DNA of 37,361 bases. It comes from Saprospiraceae bacterium. Lineage in GTDB: Bacteria > Bacteroidota > Bacteroidia > Chitinophagales > Saprospiraceae. Position 1 is the first letter of the stretch, and every line of letters begins with the position of its first letter. Below the pieces are notes generated by a model that was not told where the DNA came from, did not search any database, and worked only from the letters and a program-made list of their open reading frames with translations. A program made the translations under genes and the position numbers. The DNA is taken from contig JARGNR010000048.1 of NCBI GenBank assembly GCA_029212405.1, positions 10,499-47,859 on the forward strand. The letters run 5' to 3'. Positions 1-6,442 of this stretch are shown here, piece by piece.

Positions 1-1
1 T

Positions 2-625
2 TATATGGCAGATGAGAATTATGAAAGCGATATTAAAATCCTTGACTTGAGTGAATTGCCTGATATAATGATACCAAATACCTTCAATGCTGAAGCTGTG
101 GAGTCATCGATTACACACAATCAAATTATTCATGGAAACAAACTATATGTATCCTACTATGTGGATGGACTTCAAGTTTTTGACATCAGCGATCCTGTAA
201 ATCCAGTGCGAGAGATGTACTACGATACCAGTACAGAAGCACCGGGGCCAGGCAGATATCGAGGTGCATGGGGAGTATATCCATTTTTGTCCTCAGGAAA
301 TATATTGGTGTCTGATATGCAAAATGGATTATTTGTAATTGATAGCAACTTGCCCACGTCAAGTAGTTCTGAAATTCAAAATTCATTTTCTTTATCAAGC
401 TTCCCAAACCCTACAACTGGTTCTTTTCAAATAACACTTCCTCCGATGAGTGAAACGCCATGTGAAATCAAAATTTTCAATGAAAAAGGGATACTTGTTG
501 CTAGTCGTAAATCATCTCAATCTATTGAACATTTTAATCTTGACGGCCATCCAATAGGAACATATCTTATTGTTTATCAATCACATAACAAGATCCTATC
601 TTCAAAATTCATTTTAGCTTATTAG
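2..625 (+). CDS. C-terminal part of a T9SS-exported choice-of-anchor B / LVIVD-like protein (5' end outside window)
   Basis: The frame is open from the first bases of the window, so the ATG at position 5 is probably internal and the true start lies upstream. The visible 207 residues hold beta-propeller-like repeats of the type 'YVSYYVDGLQVFDISDP' and 'SGNILVSDMQNGLFVID', which resemble LVIVD/choice-of-anchor B surface proteins of Bacteroidota. After a Ser-rich spacer (about residues 117-130) comes a T9SS type A sorting domain, with the typical 'FPNPTTGSFQI' start and a final 'GTYLIVY...KFILAY' strand. From the family, the protein should be secreted through the outer membrane and anchored at the surface after removal of this tail. 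Its ligand or enzymatic role cannot be told from this fragment. The T9SS call is firm; the propeller assignment is moderately sure. Confidence 0.8.
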   Translation, partial: YMADENYESDIKILDLSELPDIMIPNTFNAEAVESSITHNQIIHGNKLYVSYYVDGLQVFDISDPVNPVREMYYDTSTEAPGPGRYRGAWGVYPFLSSGNILVSDMQNGLFVIDSNLPTSSSSEIQNSFSLSSFPNPTTGSFQITLPPMSETPCEIKIFNEKGILVASRKSSQSIEHFNLDGHPIGTYLIVYQSHNKILSSKFILAY

Positions 626-652
626 CATATATATAAATAATATTTATGCTAA
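622..652 (+). terminator. AT-rich hairpin at the end of the first gene (possible weak terminator)
   Basis: TTAGCATA at 622-629 pairs perfectly with TATGCTAA at 645-652. The left arm overlaps the stop codon. There is no clean T-run after it, so termination is only possible, not shown. Confidence 0.35.
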
Positions 653-692
653 TTATAAAAATAATAAACTTTACTTAATTGATGTTTTGAAT

Positions 693-700
693 TAATTTTG
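693..700 (+). promoter_or_regulatory. Candidate -7 box TAATTTTG for the Cys-rich lipoprotein gene
   Basis: TAATTTTG matches the Bacteroidota -7 consensus TAnnTTTG and lies 34 bases before the ATG at 735. No convincing TTG at the -33 position is present at 17-23 bases upstream, so this is a half-supported promoter in very AT-rich DNA. Confidence 0.35.
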
Positions 701-734
701 AATCTCATTTCAATAATATTTAATAACTAAATTT

Positions 735-1307
735 ATGTTTATGAGAATTTTAAAATTTGTCTATGTATTATTTTTCGCGATTTTATTAGTTTCCTGTGAA
801 AAAGAATCCACCGAATTAATTGAAAATGATGATCAAGTTTTCGAAGCTACAACACGAGAAAACACAGAGTTGGAAAATTATTTGGGATACAATGTTAAGA
901 ATTTTGAAAACGGTAATTTTACGTTTTATATTAATGACAAGGACGTTATTACGGGGACAAAGACCGGTGAAAATCACTATTTATTGTCAAATCCAAACGG
1001 TGAACTTTTGGAAATGAAGGCAGACATGCGTGTAGAAGGTGGATTAAACGAACAAATTAGCGCCAGAAAGGTAGGAGATCCTCAATACAGTGAGATATTT
1101 AATTTTTCGTACTTTTTTGCTGCTGCTCCCAATGCTACAGCTCAAGCAGCAAATCCTTGCAATCAACATCCGGCAGGAGAATCTTTTGACAATTGCTTTA
1201 AACGAGAATGGTCGGATTTTTGTGAAGACTTTATTAGCTGTATAGCACAAATCACAAACCCTATTCCGGTTGCCGTTGCTGTTGGAATTCACTGCGCATC
1301 CTGCTAA
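735..1307 (+). CDS. Lipoprotein with Cys-rich hydrophobic C-terminal segment, unknown function
   Basis: A 190-residue protein with a lipoprotein signal peptide: basic start, hydrophobic stretch, and lipobox LVSC with Cys21 as the lipidated residue. A second ATG at 741 would serve equally well. The middle (about 25-120) is polar and contains a 'NFTFYINDKDVITGTKT'-like strand-rich part. An Ala/Asn-rich linker (about 128-140) leads to a compact tail with six cysteines (142, 154, 163, 169, 187, 190), an acidic/aromatic part 'SFDNCFKREWSDFCEDF' and a hydrophobic end finishing in HCASC. I do not recognise a named family. The tail looks like a separate small disulfide-bonded or metal-binding module. 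A small two-helix membrane protein follows after 11 bases and is probably co-transcribed. The coding call is sure; the function is unknown. Confidence 0.75.
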   Translation: MFMRILKFVYVLFFAILLVSCEKESTELIENDDQVFEATTRENTELENYLGYNVKNFENGNFTFYINDKDVITGTKTGENHYLLSNPNGELLEMKADMRVEGGLNEQISARKVGDPQYSEIFNFSYFFAAAPNATAQAANPCNQHPAGESFDNCFKREWSDFCEDFISCIAQITNPIPVAVAVGIHCASC

Positions 1308-1318
1308 AATATATTGAT

Positions 1319-1516
1319 ATGTATTATAAATTAAAATACATAATTCTATTATTTGCTTTAGGTACATTTGGCATTTTCAATGCGAGCCTGCTTAAACTCA
1401 ATGGTAACCCAAACTATCATTATGCCCTAAGTACAGCTCTCATTTTATATTGGCTATCAATTATAATTTTTATAATTCAAAATCGTAAAAAGATTTTTGA
1501 TCTTTTTAGAAAATAG
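1319..1516 (+). CDS. Small membrane protein, two predicted transmembrane helices
   Basis: A 65-residue protein starting with ATG 11 bases after the Cys-rich lipoprotein gene, on the same strand, so likely in one transcript. Two hydrophobic segments are visible, about residues 7-24 and 39-55, separated by a polar turn 'KLNGNPNYHYA'. The end is strongly basic (QNRKKIFDLFRK), which suggests a cytoplasmic C-terminus. It has no recognisable family. Its size and position would fit an accessory or immunity-type partner of the lipoprotein, but that is inference only. It could also be a non-conserved small protein. Confidence 0.55.
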   Translation: MYYKLKYIILLFALGTFGIFNASLLKLNGNPNYHYALSTALILYWLSIIIFIIQNRKKIFDLFRK

Positions 1517-1559
1517 ATACAAATCAATTGTGTCTTGAAATAAAAGTTAATAGAATAAT

Positions 1560-1596
1560 GAGGTAACTCAGAAGTCCACTACTTCTGAGTTGCCTC
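1560..1596. terminator. Long inverted repeat spanning the stop codon of the DinB-like gene
   Basis: The 15-base arms at 1560-1574 and 1582-1596 pair with a single G-T-type mismatch around a 7-base loop. The structure lies between the converging small membrane gene and the DinB-like gene and includes the last codons of the latter. On the minus strand it is followed by a moderately T-rich stretch. A shared two-way terminator is the likely role. Confidence 0.55.
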
Positions 1597-2157
1597 AATT
1601 CCATCTTTTCTTTCTAACCTAGACTGCGCCTGTACCAAATGACGCTCATTATGGAGCAACACAAATTGAAAAACATCTCCTAGTCGCATAGTAATCCATT
1701 TGGAAAGACTAATCGGTAGTCGAATTTTGGTGAGATTGTAGTTTTTGGCTTTTCGAATCAATTGCAATAAATCTTCTTCATTTTGTATGAAGTCCTGGAT
1801 CACTCTAGCTGAATCCAATTGCTCTTGAGGTATGTAATCGCTAAAGGCTTTTACCTTTTTATTAGTCCTGTAATCCATGGATTTTGAAAAATAACTCCCC
1901 AACCAACCACTGTGAAAAGTATTCGCATTCTTATCCTCTATGGCTTTCTGAAGTGCTCTTTTGATCGCTGGATTATAATAATTAAAATAAAAATTGAGAT
2001 GCTCCAAGTTCTGAGCTACACTCCACCCTCCACCTTCACTTTGTTTATTCAAAAGGGAATCATCTAAATTTTGAAACTGGTCAACAACAAGATTTATTTG
2101 TCTATCCAACTCAGTTTCCAATCGATCCAGTAAGGTATTTCTTGCTTCTTTTTTCAT
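1579..2157 (-). CDS. DinB-like (DinB_2 type) four-helix-bundle protein
   Basis: A 192-residue protein read from ATG at 2157. An extension to 2178 would use TTG and would begin inside a possible promoter box (CATCTTTG, 2176-2183 on the minus strand), so ATG is preferred. The sequence has the DinB pattern: a long N-terminal helix, 'GGWSVAQNLEHLNFY' with the first metal-ligand His, and a C-terminal 'VLLHNERHLVQAQSRL' with the HxxxH pair. Members of this superfamily bind a divalent metal and include thiol-dependent S-transferases; the substrate here cannot be inferred. No signal peptide is seen, so it should be cytoplasmic. It is the last gene of a minus-strand series, 88 bases after the hypothetical gene, and ends in a long inverted repeat. 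Confidence 0.8.
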   Translation of the reverse strand: MKKEARNTLLDRLETELDRQINLVVDQFQNLDDSLLNKQSEGGGWSVAQNLEHLNFYFNYYNPAIKRALQKAIEDKNANTFHSGWLGSYFSKSMDYRTNKKVKAFSDYIPQEQLDSARVIQDFIQNEEDLLQLIRKAKNYNLTKIRLPISLSKWITMRLGDVFQFVLLHNERHLVQAQSRLERKDGIEATQK

Positions 2158-2245
2158 TGTTTTAATTTTATAGAACAAAGATGAGAAGCTTCAAACTATT
2201 TTGAATTGGTATTTACCAAGATTATTGAAAGATCAATGACCAGAA

Positions 2246-2878
2246 TTATACAATCTCTGAGCTATGGTCATTGATAATGATATCCATCAGTTCTTTACCG
2301 CTATCATATACATTGTCCATGTCAACAATATCAACTTTTGAATTTCTATTGTATAAAACCAGATAAGATCCAGCCCCTTCCACTGTAAAGTTTTTAAGCC
2401 CCAACATAACTTCTGCAAATTGAATGGTGACTGTTGTACGCATGAAATTCATATTAGATGATTCAACTCCAAAGCCCTTGTCAAATTCCGAACTTACATT
2501 TGACCATTCACTTGAACTAAATATGCTTCCTAATTTTCCAAACCCTCCTTTGGGTTTAATAATAAAAGAAGGAAGCTCTAATGAATCACAGTCAAATAAA
2601 AATATGGTTGTAGTTGATGTCCCCAAGTCACCGGAGTATTGGTAGTCAAATATTTGATTAAACGAATTAAACTCAAGATCTTTTTTAAACAAATACCCTT
2701 TTATTGATTTTCTTTTCTTCCCTTCATAAAATTGCATTCGCTGCACTTCAATAGGCAATTTCTCTGCTTTTACTTTTTTTCTGATTTGAAACTGTTTAGA
2801 ATTCGCAAAATGCTTCAAGGATTCATATCGCTTGTTTCCAAAAATCAAATCTCCAATATCATCTAAAAAATCAATCAT
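2246..2878 (-). CDS. Hypothetical cytoplasmic protein, 210 residues
   Basis: Starts with ATG and has no signal peptide or membrane segment. The N-terminus 'FLDDIGDLIFGNKRYESLKHFA' looks like an amphipathic helix. The centre alternates basic strands ('KKRKSIKGYLFKKDLEF') with hydrophobic strands ('TTIFLFDCDSLELPSFIIKP') and a Gly/Ser turn region (about 110-125). The overall look is an alpha/beta or beta-rich fold of unknown family. It follows the Crp-like gene by 68 bases on the same strand. Two short inverted repeats lie in that gap, so it may be controlled separately. I do not recognise a function. Confidence 0.7.
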   Translation of the reverse strand: MIDFLDDIGDLIFGNKRYESLKHFANSKQFQIRKKVKAEKLPIEVQRMQFYEGKKRKSIKGYLFKKDLEFNSFNQIFDYQYSGDLGTSTTTIFLFDCDSLELPSFIIKPKGGFGKLGSIFSSSEWSNVSSEFDKGFGVESSNMNFMRTTVTIQFAEVMLGLKNFTVEGAGSYLVLYNRNSKVDIVDMDNVYDSGKELMDIIINDHSSEIV

Positions 2879-2883
2879 TAAAT

Positions 2884-2898
2884 TTTACAATTTGTAAA
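2884..2898. promoter_or_regulatory. Inverted repeat TTTACAA-T-TTGTAAA upstream of the hypothetical gene
   Basis: Perfect 7-base arms around one central base, 5 bases before the start codon at 2878 (minus strand). A second, looser repeat AACATA-N4-TATGTT lies at 2910-2925. The symmetry suggests a dimeric-protein operator, and the adjacent Crp/Fnr-type regulator is a natural but untested candidate. In AT-rich DNA chance is a real alternative. Confidence 0.35.
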
Positions 2899-2946
2899 TA
2901 AAACCAATTAACATAGAATTATGTTTGTTATCACCATATAAAGATA

Positions 2947-3528
2947 TTATAGTTTCACGTTATTTAAAAGCTTACTAAAATTTGTAGGGTCAATACCAAT
3001 GTAATTCGCCAAATATTTATGCGGAATCTTATGTAAAATGTGAGGACTTCGCTGCAACAGCTTTTTAAATTTTTCTTCAGAAGAAAGGATCTGTAATTCT
3101 ACCAATCGAGCCATAGTCCCTGAAAACCCCAGATACAATGCCTTATCAATCGCAAGCTTAATACTTTCATATTGAAGTTGTAACCGATCAAAGTCATCCT
3201 TTTTACATCGCAATAAAACAGATTTGGAAAGCGTCTCGTAATAATACTTTGAAGGGGTTTGCAAAAGATAAGAATCTAAAACCCCTCCAAAATCTCCTTC
3301 ATATGTAAAAACGATGGTGGCTTCTTTTCCTGCATCATCCAGATAATATATACGCTGAATTCCATCAATAACAAAATAGGTATATCGTTCTATTTGTCCT
3401 TCAGCAGTGATATTGACCTTCCTTTTTACATCTATCTTTTCCCATATCTTGGAAAAAGCATCCCATTCCTTGTCAGGAATATGATTTAATTGCGCAAAGG
3501 CCTGTTTCAGTTTTTGTAGTTCGTTCAC
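2947..3528 (-). CDS. Crp/Fnr-family transcriptional regulator
   Basis: A 193-residue protein starting with GTG. Residues of about 25-115 form a cyclic-nucleotide-binding-like beta roll ('RYTYFVIDGIQRIYYLDDAGKE...FTYEGDFGGVLDSYL'), followed by a long dimerisation helix. A shortened helix-turn-helix end 'HKYLANYIGIDPTNFSKLLN' closes it. This compact form is common in Bacteroidota Crp-like regulators. The classical cAMP-contact Arg/Ser motif is not evident, so the effector is unknown. It lies between a lipoprotein gene (48 bases upstream) and a hypothetical gene on the same strand. An inverted TGTAT-N8-ATACA at 3552-3569 lies just upstream and could be an autoregulatory site. Confidence 0.88.
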   Translation of the reverse strand: MNELQKLKQAFAQLNHIPDKEWDAFSKIWEKIDVKRKVNITAEGQIERYTYFVIDGIQRIYYLDDAGKEATIVFTYEGDFGGVLDSYLLQTPSKYYYETLSKSVLLRCKKDDFDRLQLQYESIKLAIDKALYLGFSGTMARLVELQILSSEEKFKKLLQRSPHILHKIPHKYLANYIGIDPTNFSKLLNNVKL

Positions 3529-3576
3529 AAAAGTGAAGATACTATTTCAAGTGTATCGATTAGAATACATATCCTA

Positions 3577-4098
3577 CTATTTCGGCGATAATTCACCAAA
3601 GAAAGTATAAGACGCACACCAACTCTGAATCGGCGTTTCAGTCTGCCATTGCTCATTTTCAACTTCAAATTTTAAGACACCTGCCTCTTCAAATAGTTTA
3701 CACGTAATTTTAGAGTTGCATTTAAAAAGCATGGAAATTTCAGATTCAAACAGAAATTGCCCGTCGACAAAAGATCCTACGATTTCTTTATCGTTGTTAT
3801 CCTTATACAGAATTCTCTCATTGTTGGTTGGATCTTTTATGAATGAAATTTGGGAATAGGATGCATTTAATGGTGATCCAGTTTCCTTAAACTTGTAATT
3901 ATATTCTCCTTCCAATTCATCTACCAAAGACGCAACATCAAACTCACAACAGCAATCTTCTATGGCTGAGGAATCAAAATTATTGGCAAAGGAATTCGTG
4001 CATCCAGTGTCATCTGAGCTATCGCAACTGATAACAAGAAAAGAAATGGAAATAATAAAGAGAAAATAGAACGGCGTAAAAGGTTGTAGTGATCGCAT
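3577..4098 (-). CDS. Hypothetical lipoprotein with CCC-containing N-terminal region
   Basis: Read from ATG at 4098 as 173 residues; extension to 4131 would use TTG and spoil the signal peptide. The N-terminus is a clear lipoprotein signal: hydrophobic 'FYFLFIISISFLVISC' with the lipidated Cys at position 25. A Cys-rich stretch follows ('DDTGCTNSFANNFDSSAIED' and then CCCEF), similar to short Cys-patterned inserts of Bacteroidota surface lipoproteins. The rest (about 60-173) looks like an all-beta lipocalin-like domain. It lies 143 bases downstream of the ABC permease gene and 48 bases upstream of the Crp-like gene, all on the minus strand. The function is not recognisable. Confidence 0.75.
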   Translation of the reverse strand: MRSLQPFTPFYFLFIISISFLVISCDSSDDTGCTNSFANNFDSSAIEDCCCEFDVASLVDELEGEYNYKFKETGSPLNASYSQISFIKDPTNNERILYKDNNDKEIVGSFVDGQFLFESEISMLFKCNSKITCKLFEEAGVLKFEVENEQWQTETPIQSWCASYTFFGELSPK

Positions 4099-4241
4099 AA
4101 CATTGGGTTTAAAAGTGAACAATGCATACAAATTAGTCTATCATGAACTATTATACTTTAATTCGTTCAACAATAACGATTTTTTAGTACAAGATTAAGA
4201 TTCCTATAAAACTAATGACATTCAAATCTTAATTTTATACT

Positions 4242-5570
4242 TTACCCCTTTTCTGTCAACGTATTATGAATATCTGTTTTTGACGCCTTTATTGCTGGTA
4301 TTAATGATGCTATGATACCTATCACTAGAGAGATCCCAAAAAGTAGAAATTCTGATTTCATGAAATACCACCCTGAGAAAGAATATTTGTAGGAACTTTT
4401 AAGAGAATTAGATAATAACTCCAATCCAAAATGACTTAATAGAAACCCAACTAAAAAACCAATGCCTGTCAAGATCATTCCTTCTAAAATAATCAAGAGG
4501 AATAAGTTTTTTCTACTCCCTCCCATCACTCGAATTAAGGCCAATTCATATTTTCGTTCTCTCATTGATTTAAACAAAACTATGAAAATACTGATCACTG
4601 AAATAAATGCAATAAGTATAGCCAAGCCTCTTATCATTTCTCGCCCTACTCCAATCATTGAATACAACCTATTGATCTCGATAGCAGGAGAAGCAGCCTG
4701 CATATCCGTATTTTCATTAATTGCTCGAGGCATACTCAATGCTTGAAAATTTGTTCTATTCTTAAATTTTATCAGAATGGAAGTTATATCCTTATCTGGG
4801 TACTTTAATAAATCCAAATTGGTCCGAGCAAATGGCATAGACGATTCGTGACCGTGATCGTGTCCTTCGTGGTCATGCCCTTCATGGTCGTGTCCTTCGT
4901 GATCGTGTCCTTCATCATCTTCTGAAGCAGTTTGTGACCCAACATCATGATCATGTACATTCCAAACCGTAGAAGGGTTGGTTATAATCAGTTGGTCAAT
5001 GACATTACCTGCTCCTTTTAAGATTCCTACAACCTTAAATGCAGCATGGTCATGTGCCAAGTCTTTATCATCATTAAATCCATGCGAACTTGTAAACTGA
5101 TCTCCAATTTTCAATCCGGTATCATCCGCTACAGCTTTTCCTATAGTGACTTCAAAATCTTTATTATAAATAGTTCCTTCTCCTACCTCAGCATGATAAA
5201 ATGAAAAAAGACTATCTGTAGATCCAACAATTCGGTACGATTTATAACTATCTCCCAATGAAAGTGGAACAGATGCTTTAATCAATGGATGTTTTGGGTT
5301 TAAAAAAGCCTTTGCTTCACCAATACTAATATTTCCAGTAGGATTATCAATGTGATACATCGAGGAGAGTATCATTTGAAGGGGAGATCCTTTGGCGCCG
5401 ATGACCAGATCAATTTCTGCCAAATTACTATCAAACTTTGACTTCAATTGCGCATTAAAAAGAAATAAAAAATTAATCAATCCGATTCCTAATCCGAATA
5501 AGATAATACTCAAAATCAAGTTGAGTGGATTATGAATGATATTTCTATAAGCGAGTTTAAGTATTTTCAT
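4242..5570 (-). CDS. FtsX/MacB-type ABC transporter permease with His-rich extracytoplasmic loop
   Basis: A 442-residue membrane protein with the FtsX-like layout: one N-terminal helix (about 18-40), a large extracytoplasmic domain (about 45-300), and three C-terminal helices (about 310-335, 355-385, 405-430). Its start lies one base after the stop of the ATPase gene, so the two form one transporter. This class usually does mechanical work or extrusion rather than classical import. The unusual part is a His-rich insert at residues 206-241, with four GHDHE-type units after 'NVHDHD', and an earlier 'LAHDHAA' at 171-177. Such runs commonly bind zinc or similar metals. A link to metal handling is inferred only; related His-rich permeases occur near zinc-uptake genes, but no such gene is nearby here. 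Confidence 0.88.
   Translation of the reverse strand: MKILKLAYRNIIHNPLNLILSIILFGLGIGLINFLFLFNAQLKSKFDSNLAEIDLVIGAKGSPLQMILSSMYHIDNPTGNISIGEAKAFLNPKHPLIKASVPLSLGDSYKSYRIVGSTDSLFSFYHAEVGEGTIYNKDFEVTIGKAVADDTGLKIGDQFTSSHGFNDDKDLAHDHAAFKVVGILKGAGNVIDQLIITNPSTVWNVHDHDVGSQTASEDDEGHDHEGHDHEGHDHEGHDHGHESSMPFARTNLDLLKYPDKDITSILIKFKNRTNFQALSMPRAINENTDMQAASPAIEINRLYSMIGVGREMIRGLAILIAFISVISIFIVLFKSMRERKYELALIRVMGGSRKNLFLLIILEGMILTGIGFLVGFLLSHFGLELLSNSLKSSYKYSFSGWYFMKSEFLLFGISLVIGIIASLIPAIKASKTDIHNTLTEKG
4848..4912 (-). repeat. 15-base coding tandem repeat for (E)GHDH units
   Basis: Four degenerate 15-base units encode the pentapeptide EGHDH in the ABC permease. The units differ at third codon positions, so the repeat is old and selected at protein level rather than a fresh slippage product. 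Confidence 0.85.
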
Positions 5571-5571
5571 A

Positions 5572-6201
5572 TTATACCAAGGTAATTTGATTGGATACTT
5601 TATCTTTCAATCTAGTATCGTGGGTAACAATCACAAGTGCTGCTTCTGCAATATTCGCTTGCTCTTCTAATAAATGGATAACCTCATCGCAATTTTTATC
5701 ATCCAAAGCCGAGGTAGGTTCATCCGCCAATATTAATGATGGATTATTGACCAATGCCCTGGCAATCGCAACTCTTTGTTTCTCTCCTTCACTCAATGTC
5801 CGAATCGATTTATTTGCCTTACCCTGAATATTCAATCGCTCCAGCAAATTCATACACTTCGCTTGATCTTCATTTTTACCTCCAAAAAACTGTGCCATTA
5901 ACAGATTCTCCAGCACGGATAAAGATGCAATAAAATGATTTTTTTGAAAGACAATTCCAATGTGGTCCCCTCTAAATTTATCCAGCTCAGCATGCTTCAT
6001 TTGCGCTAAATCTTTTGTGCCCAGCACTATGGACCCCTTCTGCGCATTCAACAGTCCTCCTAGTAAGTGTAAGAGTGTACTCTTTCCTACTCCTGAAGAT
6101 CCCAATACTAAAAGCTTCTCCTTTTTTCCGCAGACCAAATCTGGAAAGCTGAAGGAATGACCATCATCATATTGATATTGCAACGATTTTGTACTTAGCA
6201 C
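5572..6201 (-). CDS. ABC transporter ATPase (LolD/MacB-like)
   Basis: A 209-residue ATPase with all motifs: Walker A GSSGVGKST (34-42), Q-loop FQKNHF (Gln86), signature LSEGE (136-140), Walker B LILADEP (156-162), D-loop and switch His194 in IVTHD. The start is GTG; an in-frame stop lies a short distance upstream with no ATG between, so GTG is the best start. The permease gene begins one base after its stop, so the pair is co-translated and the ATPase should sit on the cytoplasmic face of that permease. It belongs to the MacB/LolD/FtsE group by motif pattern. Confidence 0.92.
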   Translation of the reverse strand: MLSTKSLQYQYDDGHSFSFPDLVCGKKEKLLVLGSSGVGKSTLLHLLGGLLNAQKGSIVLGTKDLAQMKHAELDKFRGDHIGIVFQKNHFIASLSVLENLLMAQFFGGKNEDQAKCMNLLERLNIQGKANKSIRTLSEGEKQRVAIARALVNNPSLILADEPTSALDDKNCDEVIHLLEEQANIAEAALVIVTHDTRLKDKVSNQITLV

Positions 6202-6210
6202 GTCTTTGTA

Positions 6211-6239
6211 TTGATTGAATAATAAAATTTATACCTTTG
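6211..6239 (+). promoter_or_regulatory. Candidate promoter TTG-N18-TACCTTTG for the Tricorn-type protease gene
   Basis: TTG at 6211-6213 and an exact TAnnTTTG box at 6232-6239 are 18 bases apart, fitting the Bacteroidota housekeeping promoter. It lies about 200 bases before the ATG at 6443, which implies a long leader containing a nested inverted repeat. Confidence 0.45.
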
Positions 6240-6291
6240 AAATACTAATATGAATTACAATTCTTAAAACAATTAGTTTTCAAACAAACCA

Positions 6292-6353
6292 AAATTGAGT
6301 GCTAAAGTAGTGACTTTTATTAGATTATTTAGCGCTATATTGTCTCTCAATTT
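6292..6353 (+). other. Nested inverted repeat in the leader of the Tricorn-type gene
   Basis: AAATTGAG (6292-6299) pairs with CTCAATTT (6346-6353). Inside it, AGTGCTAAA (6298-6306) pairs with TTTAGCGCT (6328-6336) at 8 of 9 positions. The arms could form a cruciform or a leader RNA stem; no function is known. Confidence 0.35.
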
Positions 6354-6442
6354 AATAGTCCATACTATTGCTACATCTTAAAATGACGAGTACCAATATT
6401 TATAATTAAACTTAGAACTGCATTTAAAAATACAAATACAAC

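Noticed and set aside
2176-2178. Upstream TTG start for the DinB-like protein (and similar TTG extensions at 4131, 23478, 25346 and 37083)
   Set aside because: Each lies in or next to a promoter-like box or weakens a signal peptide, while an ATG follows within a few codons.
4194-4233. Inverted repeat ATTAAGATT / AATCTTAAT after the ABC permease gene as a terminator
   Set aside because: All-AT-type stem, 22-base loop and no T-run; not distinguishable from chance in this composition.
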